Origin: Chlamydiota bacterium
GTDB lineage: Bacteria > Chlamydiota > Chlamydiia > Chlamydiales > Rhabdochlamydiaceae
Length of the DNA stretch: 47,422 bases
Direction: 5' to 3'
Assembly (NCBI GenBank): GCA_013288075.1
Contig: JABDCQ010000008.1
Coordinates: 1 to 47,422, forward strand
Positions 1-9,533 of this stretch are shown one piece after another. Below the pieces are notes generated by a model that saw only the letters and a program-made list of their open reading frames with translations, had not been told where the DNA came from and did not search any database. The first letter of the stretch is position 1. Each line of letters begins with the position of its first letter. The translations under genes and the position numbers were made by a program.

Positions 1-1
1 T

Positions 2-745
2 TTATTTTTTGAGTTTGGTTGATAGGTTCTTGATGTCTTCGTGGATGGATTTGACGAGGCCTTTTTCTGTGTAGGAAGAATACACTCCTACGATGCGCGA
101 AACTAAGATGGCAATATAAAATTGCCCAAGAATCCCTTCAATAATCACAAAGGTTTGAGCAAGATCGCTCATGGCTACAATATCGCCAAAGCCAATGGTG
201 AGAAGAGTGATAAAACTAAAGTAGACCATTTTAGAAAGAAATTCCGTAGCATAAAAAAAGGGCATATTATCTCCGCTTGGCAACCTAAAAGATCCAGGCG
301 TGATATACTCAACAATCATATAGATTAAAGAGAACACAAAACCAATCATAAAATAGGCACAAATAACGCCTCTTAATGTTTCTAAAGTCACACGCGCTCT
401 TAATACAACATTATAAAGAATAGAAGCTGTGCAAATAACCATAAAAAAGAGAGTAAGAACAAGGCTTAGAAGAGCAAAATCCGTAATAAATGTATGAAGC
501 GTTATCCAATCAAGGACAAGAGCTGGAATAGCCAAACAAACGCAGATGATTTTAATAGCTTTAGGATGATGGGCGTTAAAAATGGCCGCAATAAATACGC
601 AAGTAACAAAAAACTCCCAAATGCCAATATAAATAAGACCTCGATTATAAGGCCTAAACAAAAAAAGAAGGATAAGAAATACAAGCAGTTGGGAAAAATA
701 CCCCGAAAATAAATAGACTATCTTATCCTTTATCTTACTAAGCAT
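2..745 (-). CDS. Potassium channel family membrane protein (pore-loop, two-TM type C-terminus)
   Basis: A 247-residue membrane protein that probably conducts K+ across the inner membrane. The selectivity filter reads TLLTIGFGDIV at about residues 178-188. It is flanked by two hydrophobic helices, the usual TM-pore-TM module of the ion channel 2 family. Four or so further hydrophobic segments precede it, so the N-terminal half is an extra membrane domain. No RCK/TrkA nucleotide-binding domain follows; the C-terminus is a short charged tail of about 25 residues. The start is supported by a good Shine-Dalgarno (AGAGGTG, 752-758 on the minus strand) six bases before the ATG. The filter has IGFGD where TVGYGD is commonest, a tolerated variant. 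It appears to be a single-gene unit; the next gene lies in the opposite direction. Confidence 0.85.
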   Translation of the reverse strand: MLSKIKDKIVYLFSGYFSQLLVFLILLFLFRPYNRGLIYIGIWEFFVTCVFIAAIFNAHHPKAIKIICVCLAIPALVLDWITLHTFITDFALLSLVLTLFFMVICTASILYNVVLRARVTLETLRGVICAYFMIGFVFSLIYMIVEYITPGSFRLPSGDNMPFFYATEFLSKMVYFSFITLLTIGFGDIVAMSDLAQTFVIIEGILGQFYIAILVSRIVGVYSSYTEKGLVKSIHEDIKNLSTKLKK

Positions 746-868
746 GGTGTCACCTCTTTTTTTTACACCATACAGATCACCTTAAATCTCATCTATAGAA
801 AAATTCTTTAGGAATTAGGTATTGATAGAAAATAAATTATATGTCATAATTAGTCGTTTATAAATTAT

Positions 869-1732
869 ATGAGTATTATTATGAGTCCTTTATTTCCTGT
901 AGTTCATTCTTTTCCTACTTCAGATATCAGGTCAAATAAAAAACCCAAAACAGAAGTTAGCACTGAGCAGGTCTCTATACACTTATTTACAGGACCTTCG
1001 CCTGTATGCGTTTCTTTGCAAGAGGAATTAGCTACCTTGACCCCTCTTTCAGAAGAGCAGACTGCATTCATAAAAAGACCAAAAGGAGAACATTCCCTTA
1101 CACACTTATGCTTAAGCAGAAGAACACAAAAAGCCTTCGACAAATTAAAAGAGCCATTTCCCGACTTAAATGAAAATTGCTTAAAGCAAATTTACTTAGA
1201 ACACTTGTATAATTACATAAGTTTTCAAGATATAATAAAAAAAGATGCCCGATTTGATTTTCAATCTCAAACCTCTACTAATTGCGTATACTTAGTATAT
1301 AACGCCACTTCTTCTAAAAGCCTAATCAGTCGTTTTCACTTCTCTAGAAATCAGAAAACAAAACAACTGTCTCTCACCTTTAATTTTCCAAAATCTAGCG
1401 CTGAAATAGCAGCCCATTTTTATAAGGCTTATAAGAGAAGTATGAGTCCTGATTCTTTTCAGAAAGGAGAGCTTAGCTTAAGTCATGAAAGTATGAAGAT
1501 TATCGAGGACTTATTTTCCTTACTCAAACCAAGCCTTTTAGAAGCTCATATCAATTTTATTCAATATCTTATCGATAAAGAAAAAACTCTCCAAAGACCT
1601 CTTATTAGCGATGAAGCAGCAATAAAAAAAGAACATGATCTAATCAAAGCTATGGCTACTGTTAATGGGGTTGCCTTAGAGGCTCTTGTAGATATTTGCA
1701 TAAAAATGCTTCCCTACAAACCAAGTCCCTAG
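869..1732 (+). CDS. Hypothetical protein, possible secreted effector
   Basis: A 287-residue protein I do not recognise. It is soluble, with no signal peptide or membrane segment. The N-terminal 40 residues are rich in Ser, Pro and Thr and look disordered, which is common in type III substrates but not proof. The rest is mixed alpha/beta with many Lys, Ser and Leu. A second in-frame ATG at 881 (MSPLFPVV) could be the true start; neither has a strong ribosome site. Its TAG stop interlocks with the dnaG stop on the other strand through the shared CTAG at 1729-1732, so the two genes converge with no space for a terminator. Confidence 0.6.
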   Translation: MSIIMSPLFPVVHSFPTSDIRSNKKPKTEVSTEQVSIHLFTGPSPVCVSLQEELATLTPLSEEQTAFIKRPKGEHSLTHLCLSRRTQKAFDKLKEPFPDLNENCLKQIYLEHLYNYISFQDIIKKDARFDFQSQTSTNCVYLVYNATSSKSLISRFHFSRNQKTKQLSLTFNFPKSSAEIAAHFYKAYKRSMSPDSFQKGELSLSHESMKIIEDLFSLLKPSLLEAHINFIQYLIDKEKTLQRPLISDEAAIKKEHDLIKAMATVNGVALEALVDICIKMLPYKPSP

Positions 1733-3510
1733 TTTATTATAGGTGGGGTTTTCTTAAGTTCATCAAATTGTTTAGCAAGCACTAAAGCTTCTTCATCTGT
1801 GCAGTTTCCGCTCTCGATTTTTTCTCTAATGCACTCAGCCTCTTCCATCCATCTTCTTTGCAAAAGCTTTTGTATCGTATCGACAAGATGGACTTCTGCT
1901 TTTTGAAAATGCACCTTTTTTTGTAGGATTTCTTGTAAAATAAGCTGCTCAGCAGGCGATTCCAACTTAATAGCCATACTAAATACATCTAAAGGTTTTT
2001 TCTCCTTAAATGCCTCCATATAGAAAGAGAAAAGCTTTTGGCACACCTCTTGCTTAAATGCTTTTTCATTTAAATTTTTCTCTACAAGCTCTACTAAGCG
2101 CGGCATTGTTTGCCCTATAAGAAATAGCCACCTTAAAAGATCTGTTTCAAGAACCCTATCAGGATCTACCTCCATAAAGGTCACTCTTCCCGATTTTTTA
2201 ATATAAATCTCAGGAGGCATAATATCTTGACCAACCCCAAGCATCTTTTCTGGTACATCTGCTAAATGAGCAAGCTTTTTTAAACTCTCGTGAATCATGA
2301 CAGAATGCTCCCACTGCCTTACTCTTGCACCAATTTCTTCTACGCAAGCGTTTTTTTGGGAAGGAGAGGTTAAATCAATGCGTTTGGAAAGATGGCTAAA
2401 TAAAAACGTTAAATAGTCTTTACTCTCTTCTATAAGTCTTGTAAAAGCTTCCGGGCCATATTCTCTTAAAAAAGTATCCGGATCGGCGTGAGGAGGCATT
2501 TGAATCACAAATACCTCTACCCCTTTTTTCTGAAAAAGATGCCCAATTTTAGAAGTCGCTTCTTGCCCTGCATTATCGGCATCGAGTGCTAAATAAACTT
2601 TATTTACACCCAAATGAAGAAGTTCTTTAACATGCCCTTCTCCAAAGGCTGTCCCTTGCCCTGCAACTGTGTAATTAAATCCTAGATGAATTAAGCGCAG
2701 CGCATCAATTTGCCCTTCAACAACAATCACCTTGCGCTCTTTAGTCAGGCGCGTTCTACAGTAACTTAATCCAAAAAGAATTTGCGACTTTTTAAAAAGG
2801 GGGGTTTCAGGGGTATTGATATATTTTCCTCCAAATACCTCCTCTTTCATTTTACGCGCAGAAAACCCTATGACATTTCCCGAGACATCGCGAATGGGAA
2901 AAGTGATTCTTTCAGAAAAGAAGCTTCTTCTTTTTCCATAAGAAGTCATGCTTTCTAAGCCAGATACTTGCAATACCTCATCGCTCATCCCCTGAGCATG
3001 CATCATCTTCAGGAATAGCTCCCCATTTTTAGGAGCATACCCTATTTGAAAAGACTTAATAAATGTTAAGTCAATTCCCCTCTGATACAAATAATTTAAG
3101 GCATCCCTTCCTTCCTCACTATAAAGGAGAAAAAAATGAAAAAAGTGACAGGCTTTTTCAAGGGATTCCCTTAAAGCAGCCTTACTTGGGCCCTTCTCCC
3201 GCGCATCTTCTTCCTGAAGCTCTAAAGGAACATGAAATCTTTCGGCTAAATATTCAATGGCATCGATAAATCCCATTTTGAGATGCCCCATTAAAAAAGA
3301 AATAGCATCTCCATGAGCGCCGCACCCAAAGCAATGATAATGGGAATCTCCCTTGTTAATCATAAAAGAAGGGGTCTTTTCCTCATGAAAAGGGCAAAGA
3401 GCTTTATAGGCAGAGCCCGCTCTTTGGAGTTCAATATGGGAAGAGACAACCTCAGCAAGGTCAATCTTCTGCTTTAAATGTTCCAAACTTTCTTTCTTGT
3501 ATATAGCCAT
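1729..3510 (-). CDS. dnaG: DNA primase DnaG
   Basis: DNA primase, 593 residues, which makes the RNA primers for chromosome replication at the fork. The N-terminal CHC2 zinc finger has its ligands at C39, H42, C60 and C63 (CPFH then CFGC). The primase core follows, with the Toprim fold at about residues 255-345: VIVVEGQIDALRL carries the catalytic Glu and LALDADNAG the Asp pair. The C-terminal region of about 150 residues would bind DnaB helicase. Length is normal for bacterial DnaG. It is followed divergently by a small conserved gene and then mutS-uvrC, an order that from memory matches Chlamydia. Its last bases are not C-rich, unlike many other gene ends in this window. Confidence 0.97.
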   Translation of the reverse strand: MAIYKKESLEHLKQKIDLAEVVSSHIELQRAGSAYKALCPFHEEKTPSFMINKGDSHYHCFGCGAHGDAISFLMGHLKMGFIDAIEYLAERFHVPLELQEEDAREKGPSKAALRESLEKACHFFHFFLLYSEEGRDALNYLYQRGIDLTFIKSFQIGYAPKNGELFLKMMHAQGMSDEVLQVSGLESMTSYGKRRSFFSERITFPIRDVSGNVIGFSARKMKEEVFGGKYINTPETPLFKKSQILFGLSYCRTRLTKERKVIVVEGQIDALRLIHLGFNYTVAGQGTAFGEGHVKELLHLGVNKVYLALDADNAGQEATSKIGHLFQKKGVEVFVIQMPPHADPDTFLREYGPEAFTRLIEESKDYLTFLFSHLSKRIDLTSPSQKNACVEEIGARVRQWEHSVMIHESLKKLAHLADVPEKMLGVGQDIMPPEIYIKKSGRVTFMEVDPDRVLETDLLRWLFLIGQTMPRLVELVEKNLNEKAFKQEVCQKLFSFYMEAFKEKKPLDVFSMAIKLESPAEQLILQEILQKKVHFQKAEVHLVDTIQKLLQRRWMEEAECIREKIESGNCTDEEALVLAKQFDELKKTPPIIN

Positions 3511-3558
3511 GAGCTTATTCTATAATGCTATCCAAAACGAGGTCAATGAGATATTTCT

Positions 3559-3969
3559 ATGGAAGATTCAAAGGAAGGGATTTTACCCCCTCTAAAGCAC
3601 GAAGAAATTAAGGCTTTAAAGGAAAAAATTAAAGAGGTAATGACCTCTGTCCTAACAGAGGTTTTTCAATCTAATGGGGATCTGCAAGAAGCGCAAATCC
3701 AATCGCGCCTCTATTGCCCTAAAAATAAAAAATCTCCGGGCGAAATCCAAAAAGATTTAGAGCACTTAGAAGAGGCATTGCACAGACTCGATCTTTTTTG
3801 CCAAAGCGCTAAAAAACAACTTAGCAAAGCCATTGACAAAACCAAAAAAGAACAAAACAAAATTTTCACCACAGAAGAAAGCACTCTACCGCTCCACCAC
3901 TTCTCCAAAGACCCTCAAGGCGCCCCCATCCCCAAACACCTCGAAAACCTCATCCACAAAACCCCCTAA
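3559..3969 (+). CDS. Conserved chlamydial hypothetical protein (CT793-like by position)
   Basis: A 136-residue charged, mostly helical protein without membrane segments or a signal peptide. Residues 15-45 and 65-105 are Lys/Glu/Leu-rich and likely coiled coil; the tail is Pro/His-rich. Function unknown. It lies between dnaG and mutS exactly where C. trachomatis has a small hypothetical gene (CT793, from memory), so I take it as the positional orthologue. It is read away from dnaG and ends about 20 bases before the first family A inverted repeat. Its final 70 bases are strikingly C-rich and G-poor, a pattern shared with other genes that end at these repeats. Confidence 0.75.
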   Translation: MEDSKEGILPPLKHEEIKALKEKIKEVMTSVLTEVFQSNGDLQEAQIQSRLYCPKNKKSPGEIQKDLEHLEEALHRLDLFCQSAKKQLSKAIDKTKKEQNKIFTTEESTLPLHHFSKDPQGAPIPKHLENLIHKTP

Positions 3970-3987
3970 CGGAGAGAAGTAACACTT

Positions 3988-4116
3988 TCCTCCCTCTCTC
4001 TTCCTCTGTGGTTTCTTGTCTCTGTGGTTTTTCTTAAATGCGAGTCCTTGCATCTTCAAGCGTTAGCCAAAGAATTAACCACAGAGACAAGAAGCCACAG
4101 AGGAAGAAAGGGAGAA
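3988..4116. repeat. Family A inverted repeat, copy 1
   Basis: Two arms facing each other at 4001-4029 and 4077-4105. The left arm begins TTCCTCTGTGGTTTCTTG; the right arm is its reverse complement with one mismatch. Each arm holds two CTCTGTGGTT units. The pyrimidine-rich left flank pairs with the purine-rich right flank, lengthening the stem. The core (AAATGCGAG ... GCGTTAGCCAAAG) is asymmetric and matches copy 3. It lies between two genes in the same direction, the small protein and mutS, upstream of the mutS promoter. Confidence 0.95.
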
Positions 4117-4157
4117 TAAAAAAAACTCTCTCTGTCTTTTCAGTTTTTCTTATGGTA

Positions 4158-4185
4158 TTGCGCTTTTAGCCCTCTACGCTATAAT
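4158..4185 (+). promoter_or_regulatory. Likely sigma-70 type promoter of mutS-uvrC
   Basis: TTGCGC (4158-4163) and a perfect TATAAT (4180-4185) are separated by 16 bases. The -10 box lies 30 bases before the mutS ATG and after the family A repeat, so the repeat probably separates this transcript from the preceding gene. Confidence 0.6.
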
Positions 4186-4215
4186 GGGTGAAACAACTTA
4201 AAGCAGATCTTTCCT

Positions 4216-6765
4216 ATGACAATACTATCTGATACCAAGACTTCTCCGATGATGCTCCAGTGGCAGGCGTGCAAAAAAAAGGCAGAAGGAGCCATTGTTC
4301 TTTTTCGCTTAGGAGATTTTTATGAAGCCTTTGAAGAAGATGCCGTTTTACTTAGTAAAGAGCTTGATTTAACGCTTACCAAAAGACAAGAAACACCTAT
4401 GAGCGGGGTTCCGGCTCACACCATGGAATCTTATGTAGATAAACTAGTAGGTTTAGGGCATAGAGTTGCGATTGTAGAGCAAGTAGAAGATCCTAAACTC
4501 GTCAAAGGGATTGTAAAAAGAGAGATTGTGCGCATTGTCACGCCAGGAACCCTTATTAACTCCTCTCTTCTTACTGATAAACGGAATAATTTTTTAGTAG
4601 CTATCACTTCCTTAAATGGCATTTTTGGAGTGGCTATTTTAGATGTCACCACAGCTGACTTTAAAGGGTTTGAACTAGACGATATAAAAAAACTCAAAGA
4701 TGAGCTGTATCGCATTAATCCTTCTGAAATTCTTATTTCTAAAAAGTGCCAGAAAGAAATTAACCTCGATGTCGAATGTAGCTTGAATGTAAAAGAAGAA
4801 TGGCATTTTGACGGCTCTATTTGTTTGGACATTCTTTTAAAACATTTTAAGGTGCATAACCTTGATGGCTTTGGACTTAAAGGGATGAATGCCCTTATTG
4901 GAGCTGCAGGAGCCCTCCTTTCCTATGTTAAAGAAGAGCTAAATGTATCAGCTGATCATATAAATACCATTAGCTTACAAGAGAACTCTTCCTTAATGGG
5001 TTTAAGCCATACAACCCAAAAGCATTTAGAGCTTCTTACCCCTTTGAATAATGGGAAAAAAGAGCACACGCTTCTCTTCCATCTCGACCATACCAAAACA
5101 CCTATGGGCGGAAGACTTCTTAAACAGTGGATCAGCTATCCTCTTTTATCTTTAGAAGATATTGAAAACAGGCAAGAAGCGATAGCATCTTTAGTAGGAA
5201 TCCCTCTAGAGTTAAGCGCCATCCGCGATCTAGAAAGGCTCATGATGCGTATTCAATCGGGCTACGCCTCTCCAAAAGATTTAGCCGGATTAAAAACCTC
5301 GCTAGAGCCCATTCCGGAGGTGCAAGAAACTCTTAAAAACATCCACGCTAAGCTGCTCATTGAAGAAAGCGCTCATTTAACAGATGTTTCTGAAATCACG
5401 CAAATGATAGGAGTTGCACTAGTCGATAACCCTCCTTTTAGACTAAGTGATGGAGGCGTGTTTAGAGAAGGCTACAATAAAGAGATCGATGAGCTTTCTC
5501 TTTTAAGATCAGATAGCCACAGCTGGATTGCTAAATACCAAGTAGAGCTTCGAGAACTCACCCAAATTAAAACGTTGAAGGTTGGATTTACAAGAGCCTT
5601 TGGCTACTACATTGAAGTGAGTAGAGGGCAAGCAGATAAAATCCCGGATTCTTTTCAACGCAGACAAACGCTTGTCAATGCAGAGCGATTTATTACCCCT
5701 CTCCTTAAAGAATATGAATACAAAATGCAGACAGCGGAGCAAAAACTCTCTTTATTAGAAGCCAAGCTTTTTTCTGAGCTCAGAGAAAAAGTTGCCTCTT
5801 TTGCTTCAAAAGTTTTACTGATTGCAAAAGCGATTGCGCAAATTGATTGCCTCTTTTCTCTTTCTCTTGTAGCGCAAAAAAAGGGCTACATTAAGCCTGA
5901 AATGGACGCAGGAGGAACAATTGATATTAAAGAAGGAAGACACCCTGTCATAGAAGCTTCCTTGCTAGGAGAGTCCTTTATTCCGAATGATGTCTTATTA
6001 GACGAGCAGTCAAACAGGCTTATTCTTCTGACAGGGCCTAACATGGCAGGGAAATCTACCTACATGAGGCAAGTAGCCCTTCTTGTGATCATGGCTCAAA
6101 TAGGAAGTTTTATTCCTGCAAGGACAGCTAAAATAGGGATTGTCGATAAGGTCTTTACCCGTATTGGAGCAAGCGATGATCTATCAAGGGGGCAATCGAC
6201 CTTCATGGTAGAAATGGCAGAAGCAGCTAATATTTTACATAATGCCACCAAGTCTTCCCTGATCATTTTGGATGAAATAGGAAGAGGAACTAGCACCTAC
6301 GACGGAATTGCTATTGCCTCTTCTCTTGCAGAATACCTGCTAACCCATAAAGAAAAGGGAGGCAAAACTCTTTTTGCTACGCATTACTGGGAACTTACAG
6401 AATTAGAAGCTAAAATTCCTGGAGCTATAAACTACCACGTTGCTGTGCATGAAGGCGCAGACGGGATAGTCTTTTTAAGAAAAATCCTTAGAGGAAGCAC
6501 CGATAAAAGTTATGGCATCCATGTGGCAAAGCTTGCAGGTCTGCCCCATGAAGTGATTAGGAGAGCAAACGAAATTCTTAAAGGCCTAGAAACTAAAAAA
6601 CCTATAAAGCCTCAAAAGATGAAAGAGCTCGATCTTTTCTCTCCTAAAGAAGAGATCTACGACCACGCCCTAAGAGAAGAGCTCAAAAAAATAGATCCCA
6701 ATACGCTTACGCCTCTTGAAGCTTTACAAAAACTAGTCCATTGGAAAAAAAACTATGGCCTATAA
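4216..6765 (+). CDS. mutS: DNA mismatch repair protein MutS
   Basis: MutS, 849 residues, recognises base mismatches and small loops in DNA and starts repair through MutL. Domain I contains GDFYEAF near residue 33, which holds the Phe and Glu that contact the mismatch. The C-terminal ATPase has Walker A GPNMAGKST at about residues 607-615 and Walker B with the signature region LIILDEIGRGTSTYDG near 681. The helix-turn-helix and dimer region occupies the last 100 residues. Length is typical. The first gene of a two-gene unit, its end overlaps the uvrC start by 11 bases, so the two are translationally coupled. Confidence 0.98.
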   Translation: MTILSDTKTSPMMLQWQACKKKAEGAIVLFRLGDFYEAFEEDAVLLSKELDLTLTKRQETPMSGVPAHTMESYVDKLVGLGHRVAIVEQVEDPKLVKGIVKREIVRIVTPGTLINSSLLTDKRNNFLVAITSLNGIFGVAILDVTTADFKGFELDDIKKLKDELYRINPSEILISKKCQKEINLDVECSLNVKEEWHFDGSICLDILLKHFKVHNLDGFGLKGMNALIGAAGALLSYVKEELNVSADHINTISLQENSSLMGLSHTTQKHLELLTPLNNGKKEHTLLFHLDHTKTPMGGRLLKQWISYPLLSLEDIENRQEAIASLVGIPLELSAIRDLERLMMRIQSGYASPKDLAGLKTSLEPIPEVQETLKNIHAKLLIEESAHLTDVSEITQMIGVALVDNPPFRLSDGGVFREGYNKEIDELSLLRSDSHSWIAKYQVELRELTQIKTLKVGFTRAFGYYIEVSRGQADKIPDSFQRRQTLVNAERFITPLLKEYEYKMQTAEQKLSLLEAKLFSELREKVASFASKVLLIAKAIAQIDCLFSLSLVAQKKGYIKPEMDAGGTIDIKEGRHPVIEASLLGESFIPNDVLLDEQSNRLILLTGPNMAGKSTYMRQVALLVIMAQIGSFIPARTAKIGIVDKVFTRIGASDDLSRGQSTFMVEMAEAANILHNATKSSLIILDEIGRGTSTYDGIAIASSLAEYLLTHKEKGGKTLFATHYWELTELEAKIPGAINYHVAVHEGADGIVFLRKILRGSTDKSYGIHVAKLAGLPHEVIRRANEILKGLETKKPIKPQKMKELDLFSPKEEIYDHALREELKKIDPNTLTPLEALQKLVHWKKNYGL

Positions 6766-8551
6766 CGCAAAACTTTTAGATCTTTTTCCAACAGATCCTG
6801 GCGTGTATCTCATGAAAGATGCGCAAAAAAACATTCTTTATATTGGAAAAGCTAAAAATTTAAAGCAGCGTGTTAAACAGTATTTTGTTCCGGGAAGAGA
6901 TGAAAGGATCATGGTGCCTTTTCTTACCTCTCAAGTGGCCCACATTGAAACGATCATTGTTACAACAGAAAAAGAAGCGCTTCTTTTAGAAAGCACCCTC
7001 GTTAAAAAGCACAAGCCCAAATATAACGTTCTTTTAAAAGATGATAAGACATTTGTAAGCCTCATGATTAACCAAAAACACATGTGGCCAGAGGTGCGTC
7101 TTGTTCGTTATAAAGGCAAGCCTAAAGAAGACGGGCTGTATTTTGGTCCCTATACAAATGCCTTTGCTGCAAGACAAACTTTTGATCTTATCACGCGCCT
7201 TTTTCCTTTAAGACAATGTAGCGATGATGAGTTAAAAAGAAGAACGCGCCCTTGCCTACTCTACGGCATTAAAAAATGCATTGCTCCTTGCGTGAATAAA
7301 TGTTCTAAAGAGGAGTACGATGTATTTGTTAATGGAGCCATTAAATTTTTAAAGGGACAAGATAAAGAGATCCTAAAAACCCTTTACCATGAGATGGAAA
7401 ATGCCTCTCATGCCCTAGAATTTGAAAAAGCAGACGCTCTTTTAAAAACCATCCGGCAAATAGAGCATGTGACCGCAAATGATCAAATTGTTTCAAAAGC
7501 AGAAAGGAAAAATACGGACGTCTTAGGAATCTATCGAGAAGCTGATCAGGTTATCATTGCGCAGCTTCTTTTTAGAGAAGGAAAACTCACAGGCTCTGAG
7601 CACTTTTCTTTTCAGGAGGTTGTTGAAGACGATGTAGAGCTTTTAGAATCATTCATCTTGCAACACTACAAACAAGAGATCCCAGAAGAAATCTTAGTCC
7701 CAAAAGCTATTCCTTCAGCAGAAATAATCACTGAGCTTTTACCTCGTAAAACAAGCATTAAATTCCCTTTAATAGGAGAAAAAAAAGCTCTTGTAGAGCT
7801 TGCAGAAAAAAATGCCAAAGCCCTCTTTAATCAACAAAAAGATAAGGAAGAACTTAGAGAAAAAATGCTGCTCGACCTCCAAGAAATCTGCCTTCTTAAT
7901 CGCTATCCCAAAAGAATTGAGTGCTTTGACACCTCTAATTTAGCTGGATCTGATTGTGTAGCTTCACTTGTTGCCTTCACAAATGGGGAGCGCGATAAAA
8001 ATCGCAAACGCCTCTTTAAAATTAAAGGGCTTGATAAACCAGATGATTACGCAGCGCTCCACCAAGTTCTCTCAAGAAGACTTAATAGAGCCAAGGAAGA
8101 AGAGGATCTTCCCGATCTTATTATTGTCGATGGAGGAAAAGGACAGCTTAATATTGCTCTTAGCGTTCTTAAAGAACTAGACATTGCCTCTATCGATACC
8201 ATAGGCCTTGCCAAAGAAGAAGCCAAACACACAAAAGGCCTTACAGAAGAGCAAATCTTTATTCCTCATGTAAAAGACCCTATCCGCCTAAAGCCCAACT
8301 CTCCTCTCCTCTTCTTCTTACAAAACGTACGCGATGAAGCGCATAGAGTGGCAATAGAATTCCAAAGACAAAGAACCAAAAAACGCACCATCACAAGCCA
8401 GATCGACCAAATCCCCGGCATCGGCCCCATCAAGCGCAAAAGACTCCTCACCCACTTCGGCAGCCTAAAGCGCATCAAAGAAGCCTCCGAGACCGAGCTA
8501 AAAGCCATCCCCGGCATCACAGCCAAAGACATCCAAAACATCAAGAAATAA
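6755..8551 (+). CDS. uvrC: Excinuclease ABC subunit UvrC
   Basis: UvrC, 598 residues, makes both incisions around bulky DNA lesions in the UvrABC complex. The N-terminal GIY-YIG nuclease (3' incision) is seen in PGVYLMKDAQKNILYIGKAK at residues 15-34. A UVR motif that binds UvrB lies near 205-240. The RNase H-like C-terminal nuclease (5' incision) carries ECFDTSNLAGS and IIVDGGKGQL with the catalytic acids. Two helix-hairpin-helix motifs (IPGIGPIKRKRL, IPGITAKDIQ) end the protein. The last 150 bases switch to C-ending codons although no palindrome follows; the toxin-antitoxin pair converges on it 20 bases downstream. Confidence 0.98.
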   Translation: MAYNAKLLDLFPTDPGVYLMKDAQKNILYIGKAKNLKQRVKQYFVPGRDERIMVPFLTSQVAHIETIIVTTEKEALLLESTLVKKHKPKYNVLLKDDKTFVSLMINQKHMWPEVRLVRYKGKPKEDGLYFGPYTNAFAARQTFDLITRLFPLRQCSDDELKRRTRPCLLYGIKKCIAPCVNKCSKEEYDVFVNGAIKFLKGQDKEILKTLYHEMENASHALEFEKADALLKTIRQIEHVTANDQIVSKAERKNTDVLGIYREADQVIIAQLLFREGKLTGSEHFSFQEVVEDDVELLESFILQHYKQEIPEEILVPKAIPSAEIITELLPRKTSIKFPLIGEKKALVELAEKNAKALFNQQKDKEELREKMLLDLQEICLLNRYPKRIECFDTSNLAGSDCVASLVAFTNGERDKNRKRLFKIKGLDKPDDYAALHQVLSRRLNRAKEEEDLPDLIIVDGGKGQLNIALSVLKELDIASIDTIGLAKEEAKHTKGLTEEQIFIPHVKDPIRLKPNSPLLFFLQNVRDEAHRVAIEFQRQRTKKRTITSQIDQIPGIGPIKRKRLLTHFGSLKRIKEASETELKAIPGITAKDIQNIKK

Positions 8552-8573
8552 CAAAAAAAGAAATGTTATAATC

Positions 8574-9056
8574 TCAAGAAGCGACTTTTTTCAATTCATC
8601 CGCTGTTGCATCTATAGTGATAGGGTGAATTTTTCGTTTTGGGCCTTTTGAGAGTTGTTGAAGGTCGATATCATCATAAAGCTCCCTAAATTCTCGATCC
8701 TTCGCATCTAAATGTTTGAGGACATACAAGCGAACGCATAATTCCAAAGACGGAGAAATTTTATTTTGTTCGTCTTCCCATTTTAGAACAGCAACATGAC
8801 TTACCCCGAATGTTTTACCAAACTCTGTCTTTGTCATCTCCAAATACGTTCGGATATATCGAATTTCATTACCAGTTAGAGCAGTTGGCTTATGAATAAT
8901 CTCCTGTAAAACAGCAAGCATGAGTTTATTCATATCAATATCTATGCACCATTCTCCCGCTGCTTTTTTCATGGGAACATTAACCAACTTTACCGGAATG
9001 CCAAGACCTTTATAAATAAAAGTTTCGGTTTTTCTATTTTTTGTTGTTTTTTTCAT
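8574..9056 (-). CDS. Antitoxin-like DNA-binding protein (XRE/MqsA-type helix-turn-helix)
   Basis: A 160-residue protein, probably the antitoxin of a type II pair. A helix-turn-helix lies at residues 60-105 (LTGNEIRYIRTYLEMTKTEF, then GVSHVAVLKWED), the arrangement seen in MqsA- and HigA-type antitoxins. There is no CxxC zinc finger of the kind MqsA has at its N-terminus; the first 55 residues are instead a beta-rich segment that could grip the toxin. The start ATG overlaps the toxin stop by four bases, so the order is toxin first, antitoxin second, as in higBA and mqsRA. It would be expected to repress its own promoter. It is longer than most antitoxins. Confidence 0.75.
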   Translation of the reverse strand: MKKTTKNRKTETFIYKGLGIPVKLVNVPMKKAAGEWCIDIDMNKLMLAVLQEIIHKPTALTGNEIRYIRTYLEMTKTEFGKTFGVSHVAVLKWEDEQNKISPSLELCVRLYVLKHLDAKDREFRELYDDIDLQQLSKGPKRKIHPITIDATADELKKVAS

Positions 9057-9373
9057 TTTACCCTTATCACTGTAATGATTATCATTTCATCTTCAAATGC
9101 AACAATAACTCTCAGACTAATTCCATCAATTGTTTTTCCGCAGATCGCGTATTTCCACATTTGTGTTTTAACATCGAAGAGATCTTTTTTTTCTTCGCGA
9201 GCCCCGTTTTTCAACACATACAGCACATGCTTTAAATCAATCAGTCGCTCATTTTGCCTTTGGAAGGCGTGAGCGCTAACGATATAGGTGCCTTTTTGAA
9301 CGTGCTCTCTAATCTTTTTTAATAATGCTCCAGCCTTTAAAGCAATACCCAATTCGCCACCCATTTTTCTCAC
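9053..9373 (-). CDS. Toxin-like protein, DUF4258 family
   Basis: A 106-residue basic protein resembling DUF4258 family members, which are small RelE/HigB-like putative toxins. Residues 30-50 read YIVSAHAFQRQNERLIDLKH, matching the family's HA..R..ER core, and the protein ends in beta strands (LRVIVAFEDEMIIITVI). The longest form starts with GTG (9373). The ATG at 9364 is preferable because a good -10 box ends at 9374 and the transcript would begin near 9367, giving an almost leaderless message. RNase activity is inferred from family resemblance only. Confidence 0.7.
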   Translation of the reverse strand: MRKMGGELGIALKAGALLKKIREHVQKGTYIVSAHAFQRQNERLIDLKHVLYVLKNGAREEKKDLFDVKTQMWKYAICGKTIDGISLRVIVAFEDEMIIITVIRVK

Positions 9374-9402
9374 ATTGTAAGTTAATTACACATTTAAATC
9401 AA
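9374..9402 (-). promoter_or_regulatory. Likely promoter of the toxin-antitoxin operon
   Basis: On the minus strand TTGATT (9397-9402) and TACAAT (9374-9379) are separated by 17 bases. Transcription would begin only a few bases before the toxin ATG at 9364, leaving little or no leader. Confidence 0.5.
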
Positions 9403-9533
9403 AAAATTTCCTAGAGCATGTAAGTTAAAAGACTTAGAAAGCTAAAAATGCGTCGGCAACGCCTAAATCAAGAACAAAAAAACAAAAATCAATTGCCTGA
9501 TATCAATGCCCAAATATCCAAGGCAGAGTGGCC

